Shown: positions 49,735 through 60,586 of the stretch, piece by piece | How positions within the stretch are numbered: the stretch's first letter is position 1 | Layout of the letters: each line of letters opens with the position of its first letter | Assembly: GCA_002633025.1 (NCBI GenBank) | Contig: NMRB01000742.1 | Coordinates: forward strand, 83,451-147,450 | Source of the DNA: Notospermus geniculatus | Lineage: Eukaryota; Nemertea; Pilidiophora; Heteronemertea; Lineidae | Reading direction: 5' to 3' | DNA: 64,000 nt | Program-made: the position numbers and the translations under genes | The notes under the pieces: generated by a model | The model's database searches: none | What the model was told of the DNA's origin: nothing | The model's input: the letters and a program-made list of their open reading frames with translations, nothing else

Positions 49735-52700
49735 CTACATCGGTTCGAACAGCAAACCTGAAAAATGTAAGAGGATAACCTCAAAGAGAGCCAAACATGG
49801 GTGAAATATTGGCAGAAAGCCAATGACAGGACATTAAAAATATACCGTAGGTCCCTTAAAGGGCGGCGCACACGAGCGACTAAATCTGGGCGACCGCCGA
49901 CGAGACTGGTGGTGCGACTAGACATCAGCCAATCAGAAGCGCCAAATCTTGTCGCTTTGGCGGTCGGAAGCCAAGTCGGCCGACAAATCGGTCAAAATAG
50001 TCGCTCGTGTGCGCCGCCCTTTAGCCAATCCACGCCGGTCGTCTGCATCTGCCGAACCCGGCAGCGAAACGCCTTTTACATGAAGTTGTGTCCCTTACCT
50101 GCTATGCAAGCAGTCATGAAGCACGCCACGTTCCCTGCAATCATAGCCCTCAGTGCAACTGCTGCGATGTCACTCTGTCTATGGGGCGCCATCGCTCCCA
50201 ATGCGCCGATCATGATACCCATCGAACCAAGATTGGCGAAACCGCAGAGGGCGTAGGTAGCTATCACCTCTGACCGGTCCTAAACAGTGAAATACATGTA
50301 GTTTACAATACAAAGTAATCCACTTCCGAAACATATTCAAATGCAATTTTCCTGTTCAGGGGGACGTATCCACGTTGCATCTCCCTCAAAACACGCAACC
50401 GAAAACGGACGGCAAGGACGACAGTTGTTGGCCTTCTTCCCAAGGAAACAATACTGCTGACAACACTTACCGACATTACACCTCCAACTAAAGTCTCGCT
50501 GGTATATTTGAGGTAAATATCATCATTTATGATGGTCACAGCCGCCGGATCACTGATATTGGTTCCGAAGTATGTCGTGTAGTTGCCGAGGTGAGCCTTG
50601 TTTTTGATTAGATTTCCCAGCTCCGTGTACGCCAGGAACTCATTGGTGAAAGTCTTGAGTCCAATCAGGCCGGCTAGCTTGCGACAGTCGGGGATATCGG
50701 CACCCATCAGGACCGAGAGAGGCCAGAATACATAGGAGCAAATCAACTGGAAGAAGGAGCAACAGGATTAAGGCGGTCAAGGTTACAACCCTCCAACAAT
50801 ATGAGAGTGGAAATGGGCTTTTAACTGCCCGCGAGTTATGACATGGCTTACCTTGAAAGATAAAGGTGGATTCGTGACTCCGACCCGAGCCCCAGCCCAC
50901 AGGAGGGTTTCGTCGATGAAGTTCAGAATAGCAAGGAAAGCAATCAAATTCACGGCTATGTTGGCGACCAGTGTGATCGACTGGGATGCTCCGTTTGAGG
51001 CCGCTTCGATGATGTTACGTTCGGGACTGGAAAAAAGAGTCAATATCTTCGTAACAATCTTCGAGATTCATGGACTGCCCCTACATCTTGGTACCCGACC
51101 TTGGCAAGAGGTGCAAGTTACCTTTTCTCCATTTTGGCCACATCTTTGGATGTTGTTTTCGACTTCTGCGTTTCGGGAAAGAATAGCTTGGACATAGCAA
51201 GGGCAGCTGGTGCTGACATGACGGAGGCGGACAGAAGATGGTTGGCGGGGACCTGGAATACGATTTATGGTGCTACATTCATGTTCATTATTGCCACTTC
51301 TCAGAAGCACGGCTCATTGGCTTTAGAGGTTTAATTTTTCAGTTGACTGACATCCAAATTGCTGAGTGTGCCTACTGACACCAATTTTTAGATTTACTTC
51401 AATAAGCATGCATATTGAGGCCAATATTTTTTGAGGTGATGGTTACAAGTTGGTAGTCTACCCCGAAATTGATGTAGGCTGCAAGAACACTCCCTGCGAT
51501 GGTAGCAAATCCTCCGGTCATAACGGCGTGTATCTCAGACTTGGTCATATCCTGGATCAGAGGGCGTATCATGAGGGGTGCTTCACTCTGAAAGGAATTC
51601 AAAAAGAATCACTTTGGGAACCAGCCAGGCTGATAAACTCGGGTCATTTACTGTTAGAACAAGTGCGACGAGGATGGAAACTAGTCGGTCCAGTTTGTTC
51701 CTTTGAACAGCGAAATCGTATGTCAAAACAATGAAAGAAAATTGGCCTCACCAGAGAGCAGTTCTCAAGTGACACTAAGGGGACCTTTACCTGGCCAATA
51801 AATATATTCCCTGCAGCGTTCAGGGACTCTCCTGCTGTCGTCCCCATAGCCGTCTGCATGATCCAGGCGACCTTTTTGATAACCACTTGCATCCAGCCAA
51901 GGTAGTACAGGACGGATATGATAGTGCTGAAGAATATTATCACTGGTAAAACCTGAAAAGGCGTGTCAATGGGTGTCTTTAACTGAATTCAGGTCCTCGC
52001 TCGGTCTCAGTTTTGTGATAATGGAATTTTGCCAAGTCGAATGCTTCAATTTAAGCCACTGTGAGAACCGATTCAGCACGATGTAACTCCAGTTCGTTCC
52101 TGGACTAGGTTCAGAACGACAATGTTGTCGTTCCTCGAATGCCTGAGTACTGAGTGATCATTTGCACCAAAGACGTAAGGTTCTCGAGGTTTCGGTGCTT
52201 CGTGCAAAACGGTAACTCCTTCAGGTACTCAGTTGCCAGTGTCAACGACGAACACTGTGGCGCCCCTGCCTTGAGGAGCTAGTATGCCCGCCTTTTTGCG
52301 CACGAAACCCCTAATACTTGACGGCACATAAAGGTTCTCGAGGTTTCGGTGTTTCGTGCAAAACCGGTAACCCTTCAGGTACTCAGCTGTCAGTGTCAAC
52401 TACGAACCCCTTCACTGTGCAGTTCAGGGAGTGGCGCCCCTGCCTTGAGGAGCTAGCACGCCCGCGTTTTTGGGCGCAAACTGAAGTCAGACTCCCTTGA
52501 ACGAGAGTGACATTCTTAACCCTTTATTCTGAAGGCACGGTATGCAGTGACTGGCCGTTCAGAGGTACTCACTTTGAATGCGAAAAAATGATTTGTGTAA
52601 GTAGTATCTCCGAAAACGAACTTCGACCCGGCGTCTGTGTGGTCGAGGAACTCTGTCACTCTCTCTCCAAGCCATCGGAATGCTTCATATCCCCACTTGG

Positions 52701-54252
52701 TCCTTAGAATAATCAAGGCAAAAATGAACTGGAGGAGGAGACCACCGATTACTGGACGCCACTTGACCTGAAGAAGAAACCAACACTGGTACAAAATGTT
52801 TCCTACTTTAAAGAGAAACCAGAGCCGAGGGAAGGAGGGCCGAAGGAAGGACGGTCACGGGAGGAGGGCCAAGAAAGGAAGGCGAAGGAAGAAGGGCTGA
52901 CGGAAGAGGGCCGAAACAAAAAGAGGACCTGTCCAGTTTCTGTCTTGATGAAGAATGGTGGTTGCCAATTGCTGGAGTATCCTGGACTGGGTTGAAAATG
53001 AGGGCGGAAACCTCAGTTTGCAAGGTTAGAGACTGACGATTTATTGGATGACGATCACAAGAAGTGAACCTTATTCCCATGGACTCACCGCGGCAGGACT
53101 GTACGAGAACATGTAGAATAGAATGATGTATGCTGCCAAACCAGCCAAGGAGACGAGATTGTACGGTTCTTTCAATCCAACTTCGTAGACGATGAAGAAT
53201 ATGACGAGAACAAACACAATAAGCATGGTAATCCTGAAAGGGATGAAAGATAAAGTCACCTGAAAGGGTTTCAACAGAAAGGGATGCAAGGAGCCGAATC
53301 CGACTACTCAGAGACGAAGTCTTATCAAAACCAGGCTTAAATCATCGAGGATGAAACAGCTACGACATTGCCTTCCAAGTCATTGTTATATTTGTGAAAT
53401 TTCCTTGTTCTTGTCAGTTCACATTGACTTACACTTTTGTTATCTTCCAAACTTTCTTCCCGATTGAATCCGAAGAGAAGTACTGGACTGGACGGGCAAG
53501 GATTGCCTTATAAATTGCATCTCCAAAGTTCGCATTTACTACAGTTATTATGCTAAAGAAGACCACGACACAGGTCAGAGCCAGAAGTCTTATGGATCCC
53601 TCGTCTCCGAAACTGTAAAACATGGCATAGGCGAAGTAACAGCCGTATGCCAGGAAAAGAATCACGCAGACACATATCCTGATCTGGGAGTTGTACTTAT
53701 GGCAGAATTTTCCAATGGCATTTTGGACGACGCCGACATTTCTGGAACAACAATCATCTCTTTCTTCTGGCTCATCGTCAACCGGCTCCTCATCTTTGCT
53801 CCCATTTATTGTGAAACTTGTTTCCATATACTGAAGGATAGGATGACGAATTAGAGTTGGAGATTGAGCGAATATAACTGATGTCATCAACATACTTGCA
53901 GGGTCATGCTTTGGGTTTGGCCAGGTAAATGACTTGCCACTTGTAAAAGTGTAGACCAGTGTAACCTGCTCGGGGTCGGGGCATCAGCGACTTAACCGCT
54001 ACCCCCACCACTGAGAATCTTCAATTTAGATATGAAGGGTGGCTAGACATCCCGATGATGCTAAAACCTACATCTATCTTCAAGGTGGCCAACGGCCGTC
54101 ACGTTCTTCCAATTTACCTTACTGCCATTTTCGTCCCCGCCTAGGCCGCTGTCTATGCTGGCACCAGGATTCTTATCATCCACGTCCACGTACCCAGGAT
54201 TCACATGGCTGTGGACTCCCTTCTCGGGTTCAACCGTCTTAGAAATTGTCAT
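49735..54252 (-). CDS. Concentrative nucleoside transporter (SLC28/CNT family), complete copy, 648 residues
   Basis: Exons: 54118-54252, 53433-53830, 53089-53233, 52573-52767, 51791-51952, 51462-51587, 51122-51252, 50852-51026, 50471-50746, 50099-50279, 49735-49757; every border is GT-AG and the sum is 1947 bases. All phases equal those of the plus-strand gene at 30686-36667, so the two are paralogues from an inverted duplication. Motifs seen are [40 protein letters not shown] and the CNT signature as [12 protein letters not shown] (about 518-529), with Leu where the family normally has Val. The N-terminus is acidic; a serine-rich stretch is absent. The C-terminus is very short (GLLFEPM). An upstream ATG at 54309 is in frame, but a CAG acceptor lies between, so I start at 54252. 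It is a sodium-coupled nucleoside importer by family; substrate unknown. Confidence 0.93.
49859..50020. mobile_element. 162-bp MITE present only in copy 2 of the block
   Basis: The arms AAGGGCGGCGCACACGAGCG and CGCTCGTGTGCGCCGCCCTT are inverted repeats of about 22 bp or more. The other block is empty at this place (GGTCCCTTTAGCCAATCC at about 41890), while this one has GGTCCCTTA at the left and TTTAGCC at the right. The target is TTA-like with one base of uncertainty. It lies in the last intron of the SLC28 gene. It has the same length and the same AAAGG...CCTTT edges as 5751-5912 but different arm sequences. Confidence 0.82.
52177..52484 (+). repeat. Two-copy tandem duplication, about 154 bp
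   Basis: AAGGTTCTCGAGGTTTCGGT begins at 52177 and again at 52331. Shared words such as TTCAGGTACTCAG, CAGTGTCAAC and GGCGCCCCTGCCTTGAGGAG follow in the same order. It lies in SLC28 intron 4, about 40 bases beyond where the copy 1 block ends. Confidence 0.8.
52818..52915 (+). repeat. Purine-rich degenerate repeat
   Basis: Repeats of GGAGGGCCGAAGGAAGGACG-like words in the intron between SLC28 exons 3 and 4. Low complexity, no gene. Confidence 0.5.
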
Positions 54253-54266
54253 CGTGGTAGAAATTG

Positions 54267-55167
54267 TTCCTAGGCTGTCGATAAAATCTAGAAACGACGA
54301 AAAACACAAGTGATTTTCTTTTTAGCGCGATGCCTACAGTTGCTAAACGAATAAAACGTTGTCAGGAAAAGTTGGGACAGACCGTCATTCGCATAACTTC
54401 GGAACGTCATACACAACAATCTTGTATAGGGTCAATGATAATATCGAACTAATATTATCACAAATCAATAATGTCAAGTGAAACGAAATCTGGGTGTTAC
54501 CGTTACTACTTCGTGACACTGGACTACCACGTCCATAAAAAGTAGTACTAGGAAACACTTGTATGAGTTGGACATGTTGTGTGGACGATCAGGCTTCAGA
54601 GCCGATAGCATGAGTAGGCTGCGCCGATGGTTCGTTCCCCTGAATGGTCAGGTAGTGAAACGTCGGTCAAAAGTTTATCTCACTTTATCAATAACGATGA
54701 GATACGGTACTACAATACACGTTGTGTTCTAAATGATATCAGGTTCAGAACAATGCCAAAACGACAACTCTCCAAATAATAGGCGAAGACCCTTTCTCAT
54801 ATTTGTGGACGGTCGGGCTATTCAACGACCGGTAGGTCATGGTCTAATGGACAAGTCACCCACCGAATATTTTTATTATTCGGACTTCGCAAGCATGGCG
54901 CACAAAGCCATCTGAACAATAACAGGGACGGTCATTGTGATAGCAATTATGCCCGTCTGCTTTGTGGAGAGGGTAAGGCCAGTGTGTGGTAAAGGTCGGA
55001 GGTCCTTGACATTCCGCAACTAACCAACAACTGTATAATTATGAATGGCATGACAAACGAACTCAACGTTTTGTCGAGACAGACCAAATCGCCTATCGAC
55101 CATTTGGCAACAAATCAAGCGATTTACGGTGTAGCAGGTGTCCACGAAAGGCCAAAAAACCTGATGC
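54267..55167. repeat. Tandem duplicated segment, copy 1
   Basis: Starts TTCCTAGGCTGTCGATAAAA and matches 55169-56065 along its whole length, with substitutions and small indels. It ends at ACCTGATGC, directly before the unknown base at 55168. Confidence 0.88.
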
Positions 55168-55168
55168 N

Positions 55169-56065
55169 TTCCTAGGCTGTCGATAAAATCTGGAAACGAC
55201 GAAAAACACAAGTTATTGTCGTTTTAGCGCAATGCCTAGTTGCTAAACGAATAAAACTTTGTCTGGAAAAAGCTGGGACAGACCGCCATTCGCATAACTT
55301 CTGAACGCCATACACGACAATCTTGTATAGGGTCAAGATGATAATATCGTACTAATATTATCACAAATCAATAAGCCATGTCAAGTGAAACGAAATCTGG
55401 CTGTTACCGTTACTACTTCGTGACACTGGACTACCACGTCCATAAAAAGTAGTACTAGGAAACACTTGTATGAGTTGGACATGTTGTGTGGACGATCAGG
55501 CTTCGTCAGAGCCGATAGCATGAGTAGGCTGCGCCGATGGTTCGTTCGCCTGAATGGTCAGGTAGTGAAACGTCGGTCAAAAGTTTATCTCACTTTATCA
55601 ATAACGATGAGATACTACAATACACGTTGTGTTCTACATGGTATCAGGTTCGGAACAATGCCAAAACGAAAACTCTCCAAATAATAGGCGAAGACCCTTT
55701 CTCATGTTTGTGGACGGTCGGGCTATTCAACGACCGGTAGGTCATGGTCTAATGGACAGGTCACCCACCGAATATTTTTATTATTCGGACTTCGCAAGCA
55801 TGGCGCACAAAGCCATCTGAACAATAACAGGGACGGTCATTCTATGCCCGTCTGCTTTGTGGAGAGGGTAAGGCCAGTGTGTGGTAAAGGTCGGAGGTCC
55901 TTGACATTCCGCAACGAACCAACAACTGTATTTGATTATACGAATGGCATGAGAAACGAACTCAACGTTTTGTCGAGACAGACCGAATCGCCTATCGACC
56001 ATTTGGCAACAAATCAAGCAATTTACGGTGTAGCAGGTGTCCACGAAAGGCCAAAAACCTGATGC
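55169..56065. repeat. Tandem duplicated segment, copy 2
   Basis: Starts directly after the unknown base with TTCCTAGGCTGTCGATAAAA and runs to ACCTGATGC, then continues into unique sequence. Same pattern as the other two duplications joined by N. Confidence 0.88.
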
Positions 56066-57706
56066 AGTGTGAATCATTTGTTGCCTTACTTTTCGCACAG
56101 GGAAACTGTATGGACTTTCCAATCACAATTGCGACGTTTTTGATGAACATTCGCGGTATATTGCTTGGGTAGGTGAGGCTCCCTGCTTGGCGTGTGGGGT
56201 GAAAGGGCCTGAAACGGACGCTCTGGAACTTTCCCAAACAGTGTTTGAATGGCGACAAGAGTTTGCACTGTTGCTATCTAGGCCTACTTTCGCAGGTACT
56301 GGACACAGGTTCTGTTCGATTCCAGTGAAGGACTATAGGCCGGTCGGCAGTGTGGATGGTGGGAGGCCTAGTGGAAGAGGATTGTGTCGTGAAGGTATCC
56401 GAGGTATCCAATGATCCGAAGCCAGGCCGGTGGACTTTCAGGAAACCACATGAATGACATGACAAACCAAAATCGACATCTAGCCATGGAAGTATAAAGA
56501 GCATAGGCCTACGAGGTTGTATTGTTACCTACCTTTGTCAACACATCAGCTGCGCACGATTGTAACAGGTGTACCACAGCCTAGAATATAACCTCAACTA
56601 ACCAACCCATTCAATGTAAATCATACATTGTTGTCCCAACGTCAGTCCACAGGAAAATGCGCAAATCCTCGTCTTGATCAAAAGCTCGATCTTCGCCGCA
56701 TTTATCGTCATTTGCATAACAAAATCGCGGGCGAGGTCGTTTGGTGTTTCTCGTAATACTTGTCACCATTCCTGAAGTGTCGTTTTGACAAATATTTTCT
56801 TTTGAGGGAATTTCCGAGTTGTTGTGTACGTCATGGTGGGCAACGTGATGGGAGTGGAGGCTGAATGGCCTTGAATCCAGCCAGGTTTAATCGAAACTTC
56901 TTTCACAAACTGGTAGCCTCTATGCGGAAATGCTTTTTTTACCCAGATGGCCTAGAAATGGCAAGATATTAGGCTACTACATGAACGGGCGGGGTTTTGC
57001 GCGGAAACCTCAGCCGGTGGGTAGAGACAATCTGGCAAGCCCAGAGTTATGGCGTTCCGTGCTTTCGGTGCTCCACTTCCAGAGAACTGTAGCCGTTTGA
57101 CCTCTGCGGTGACATTGGGCTGGAGGTCCTTGAAGGACCATCCTACTTCTTCGCCGACCATTTCCGTTGCGCAGGTAACAGAAGTTTACCCGCGGAGACG
57201 CGCTGTAGTAGTAGTTACAGCCCTTCATCTCACATTTTGTTGGTTTACAAGGTCAATCGCCTCGAATCAGCATGAAATCCGAGTAGCTACATGTATGCAA
57301 ACAGGGAATGAGAACCAATCATTCGCACCTTATTTGAACACCTAATGGGTATAATATGAACAAGCTCTGCGGCGTAAACCTTTGAAATCTGTTTTAAAGT
57401 GACCCTCTTGACAGTTTGCTAATGGACTCAAGTGCAAACAAAAAATCATGCATGATGTCTATGGTAAACTGCAACAACTCCAACACACTACCACAACAAC
57501 ACCACCATTACCATTGCAGTATACTGGACACACAAGTATTTTATTATTTTCTGGATTCCGATTTCGTCCTTGAAAATCGAAGGTTACAAGGAAAAGCAAG
57601 GTAAAAAGGAAACCAGACAATAATGTATCCAAAACTAATCATCACTTCCGGCACCAGATGTCTCTCTTCTAAAAGCGTCACTGGATTCGGTTGACTTTGT
57701 TTGCTC

Positions 57707-59175
57707 TCAGCACACTGGCCGCTTTTTTCTGAGCACTTTTCCGTCTGGTACCTTCCTCCTCGTTCTTTTTTCTTTTTTGTATTTCAAATGTTGCTGAAAA
57801 GAAGAAAGCCGAATACAAACAAATGAGGAAATGTAGGTACCGATTCAGATTGATCGATTACACATCTGCCTGACGAGGGGCCCCTCGATCAACCTACAGA
57901 CTCTTGTGAAAGAGGGTGACGTAAAACGTGCGAATGGGAAACGCCCTTCCTGCCTGGCTCACCCCTACTTTGGAGGCGTAAAAGCTCCAACAAGCAAAGT
58001 CCAAATAGGCCGATGTTCCAGATGACCAATGCACCCCCTGCTGTGAATTTGAATACGCCTGGAGATGGGCCTAGCTGCTGACTTCACCTTTGGAGGGCAG
58101 TCACTAGTAGGCCTACTCACCCGCGCCAGTTCGTCTGGAGTACACGGCGAATCCACGCAGTTTGTGGGCTTCCCGTCCTTGCCACAGGTACACATCTTTT
58201 TGCACGGTAACCAATACTCCTCCCCGGGCTGGTAGATGTATTTGTCCCAAGATTTGCAAACTGAAATTCGGAAGATAAGCATGATAATATTTTGACAATC
58301 TCGTGGGTATTGGCAGGCTAGTTGGGCGTCAATTCTACACGCACTAGTGACCCCTGTTGTCATCTTATGAGAATCGCGCGATCCGAAGCACTGGCGGGTT
58401 TCGGGAGCGCGGGTAATAGGCTAGGGGGAGCCCTTCGAAACTGCGTTGGGAATCGAATAATTCTGGTAGGCTGAGTTTCAAATCTTTTGAAACGTCCTTG
58501 CTAAATGAAAGCACAAGTACTTACAATGATGTATTAAGAGTTCGAACTCCACACACACGGCATTACAGCCATCGAAGCAGCACTTCGCCGCCACATGAGG
58601 ACAGTCTGAGTCAGATGAACAATTGACAACTGGCTGATTGCATCTTTTTGGTGAAAGGACGGGAGTGAGGTCCTTTTTACATTCTGTGTAAACATCTGAA
58701 ATACAGTTTCACAGACTTGTGCAGTGCACGAAAGAGACCGCGTAAGTGCGCATCTCAACGCGAGCCTGGCATTGTCGGCCATCATAGGTCAGGTGCACCT
58801 ATGAATGTGACCTTATGATAGGTACCCCACTTAGGCACCAAAATAGGTACCCCACCTACATTATTTACACTTGGGGACTTATATGAATACGGGCCTTGGA
58901 CTTAAAGAAAATTCTGTCATGCCCGTCCTTGTCAAATTCGTTCATATTTCGACACCAAAACAGTTGTGAGTTAAAATTAGTGATCTGCTGGTGATGAACG
59001 ATTGAAAGGTTCCAATGCACAATCTGCATTTTATTTAGCTTCACCTGAATACAACAGTGGTTGGAAGTCAGGAAGGAATTGCTACAAATGAAAGGTTCCA
59101 TCACCCACATTCCTTGGGCAAGCATTTCGCATCCAGCATTCCGCAGGCGAGGACCAAATACACCAATACTATCAT
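57707..59175 (-). CDS. Small secreted WAP/VWC-like cysteine-rich protein, copy 1
   Basis: Exons: 59109-59175 (signal peptide MIVLVYLVLACGMLDA), 58525-58695, 58121-58260, and a less certain last exon, 57707-57793; phases 1, 1, 0 agree, 465 bases, 154 residues. Exon 2 encodes a whey-acidic-protein-type core with eight cysteines (about residues 28-72; SDSDCPHVAAKCCFDGCNAVC). Exon 3 encodes a cysteine module with WLPCKKMCTCGKDGKPTNC, like a short VWC domain. WAP proteins are usually extracellular protease inhibitors or antimicrobials; VWC modules bind extracellular proteins. The proposed last exon adds a basic tail ending KKRPVC. Functions are inferred from fold only. The duplication boundary at 58031 leaves this last exon outside the repeated part, so only this copy has it. 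Confidence 0.65.
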
Positions 59176-60456
59176 CTTGACCTGCGGAGACGACGGTAAA
59201 AAACGAGAGATTTTGAAGCCATCGATGATAGCAATATACCGTAGGCCTACATTTGGGAACTGTTTGCTGATAAACAGGAAGTCAATTTCCAGAATCTTAG
59301 CAAATTTTCGACCCGAACTGGGGTCTTCTCAGGCTGGCACTGAAGAAGACCCCGGTTGAGGTCGAACTTGAAATTTGCTAAGATTCTGGAAATTGACTTC
59401 CTGTTTATAATTTGTGTGTCAATTTTTGTGCTTTCTCTTTCTTTGTGAACTGATTGCAATGTAAAGGCGAGGTGTTTCTTGAGATTAGGTCCGTCACACA
59501 CAGGATTGTACTTAAATGATTTGATATAGCCTAGCTGACGAAATATTTGCCAATGCTTAGTATAATACTAGTACTTCTTTAAGTCGAGTGTCCTGATTGT
59601 AGAGGTCAAAGGCATTTTTAGGCTATACAGCTGATACCATGCCATCTTGTATACAAAATCAGATGGTGTTATGGGATATTTCTGGCTCCGCCTCCACAAA
59701 TGGATCTTCCTGGTGATTCATAAGAGGTCAAACCCAATAAAGCTTTTGTTTGCTGGTGCTTTTAGATCTAATTCTTTCGTTTGTTGTCCACGTCGAAAAT
59801 AAGTTCTCTCGATTGATCGACCGTACAAAAGGCCCACCACCATGGACAAAAGATGAAAATCAATCTTACCTACGATGCGATCTCTAACATGCGATGCCAG
59901 CCGAAGGAATGAGTTGAAAATGTCAACATTTGTTTAATCAATGCCAGAATCAATCGGCGGTCTTCACCCACTACTGAGCAAGTAATACCACTTGCTGCAA
60001 CATCTGCTGAAAGTCAATTCTCTGAAAAATTTCTTTTTCTTTTTAGTTTATGGAATTCCTGTGTCGTTTTTGCGATATTTCGTCCCGGTATTTCGTGGAA
60101 AGGGGTTGCAATGCTTCGATTGTAAGGTACATCCACTCATTTCTGTAGGCCTATCAGCCAAAAGCAACTGTAAATTGATCAATGGCTGAACGAATATTGT
60201 TTTGGCGACTTTTTACGAACAGAACCTCCAAGAAAGATCTGCGATCTTTCATATAGGCCTACATGTAGTTTATAAAAACGTATTCAACCATTAATATGAG
60301 TGAACGCTAAGTGAGATTCCTTTGAAAGTGGTGTTATTCAGGAGGCAGCCATAGCAGCTAGTCTGACAGGTTTGGTGTCGGAGGTGTAATGCAGGGGAAA
60401 ACAGGACCTTCTCGAGAAAATCTGTGCTGCCGCCGGACACGCCTCGTGCGTTTCCA
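58031..60456. repeat. Tandem duplicated block, copy 1 (matches 60458-63103)
   Basis: Starts GCACCCCCTGCTGTGAATTT and ends GCCTCGTGCGTTTCCA, directly before the unknown base at 60457. Contains exons 1-3 of the WAP/VWC-like gene and the 137-bp inverted-repeat element. Confidence 0.9.
59271..59407. mobile_element. 137-bp inverted-repeat element
   Basis: The left arm, TAAACAGGAAGTCAATTTCC followed by AGAATCTTAGCAAATTTTCGACC, pairs with the right arm, GAAATTTGCTAAGATTCTGG followed by AAATTGACTTCCTGTTTA. The arms are about 45 bp. The orthologous element is at 61944-62075 in the other copy, so it predates the split of the two copies. Confidence 0.8.
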
Positions 60457-60586
60457 NGCACCCCCTGCAGTGAATTTGAATACGCCTGGAGATGGGCCTA
60501 GCTGCTGACTATTTATTTATTTCGGAAATGGGGGCCTGCGTGCCATCAGACACATTATGGCCAGCTAGCTGCTGACTAGTACTCAC

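Larger units (their letters stand above)
44539..52135. repeat. Large duplicated block, copy 2 (matches 37289-44045)
   Basis: Starts at the first base after the gap with GTATAAGGCCTCCACACACT and continues, in the same order as copy 1, to CAATGTTGTCGTTC at about 52135. Beyond that only this copy goes on, into SLC28 exons 4-1. It is longer than copy 1 because of the 944-bp and 162-bp elements and a seven-copy tandem repeat, and it lacks the 539-bp element. Confidence 0.9.
54253..57706. other. Upstream region of the SLC28 gene, with a local duplication; no gene seen
   Basis: It contains the duplicated segments 54267-55167 and 55169-56065 and then non-coding DNA up to the WAP/VWC gene. The SLC28 promoter and any 5' UTR exon should lie here. 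An ATG at 54309 precedes a likely acceptor (TTTTATCGACAG). No domain-bearing frame was found. Confidence 0.45.
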
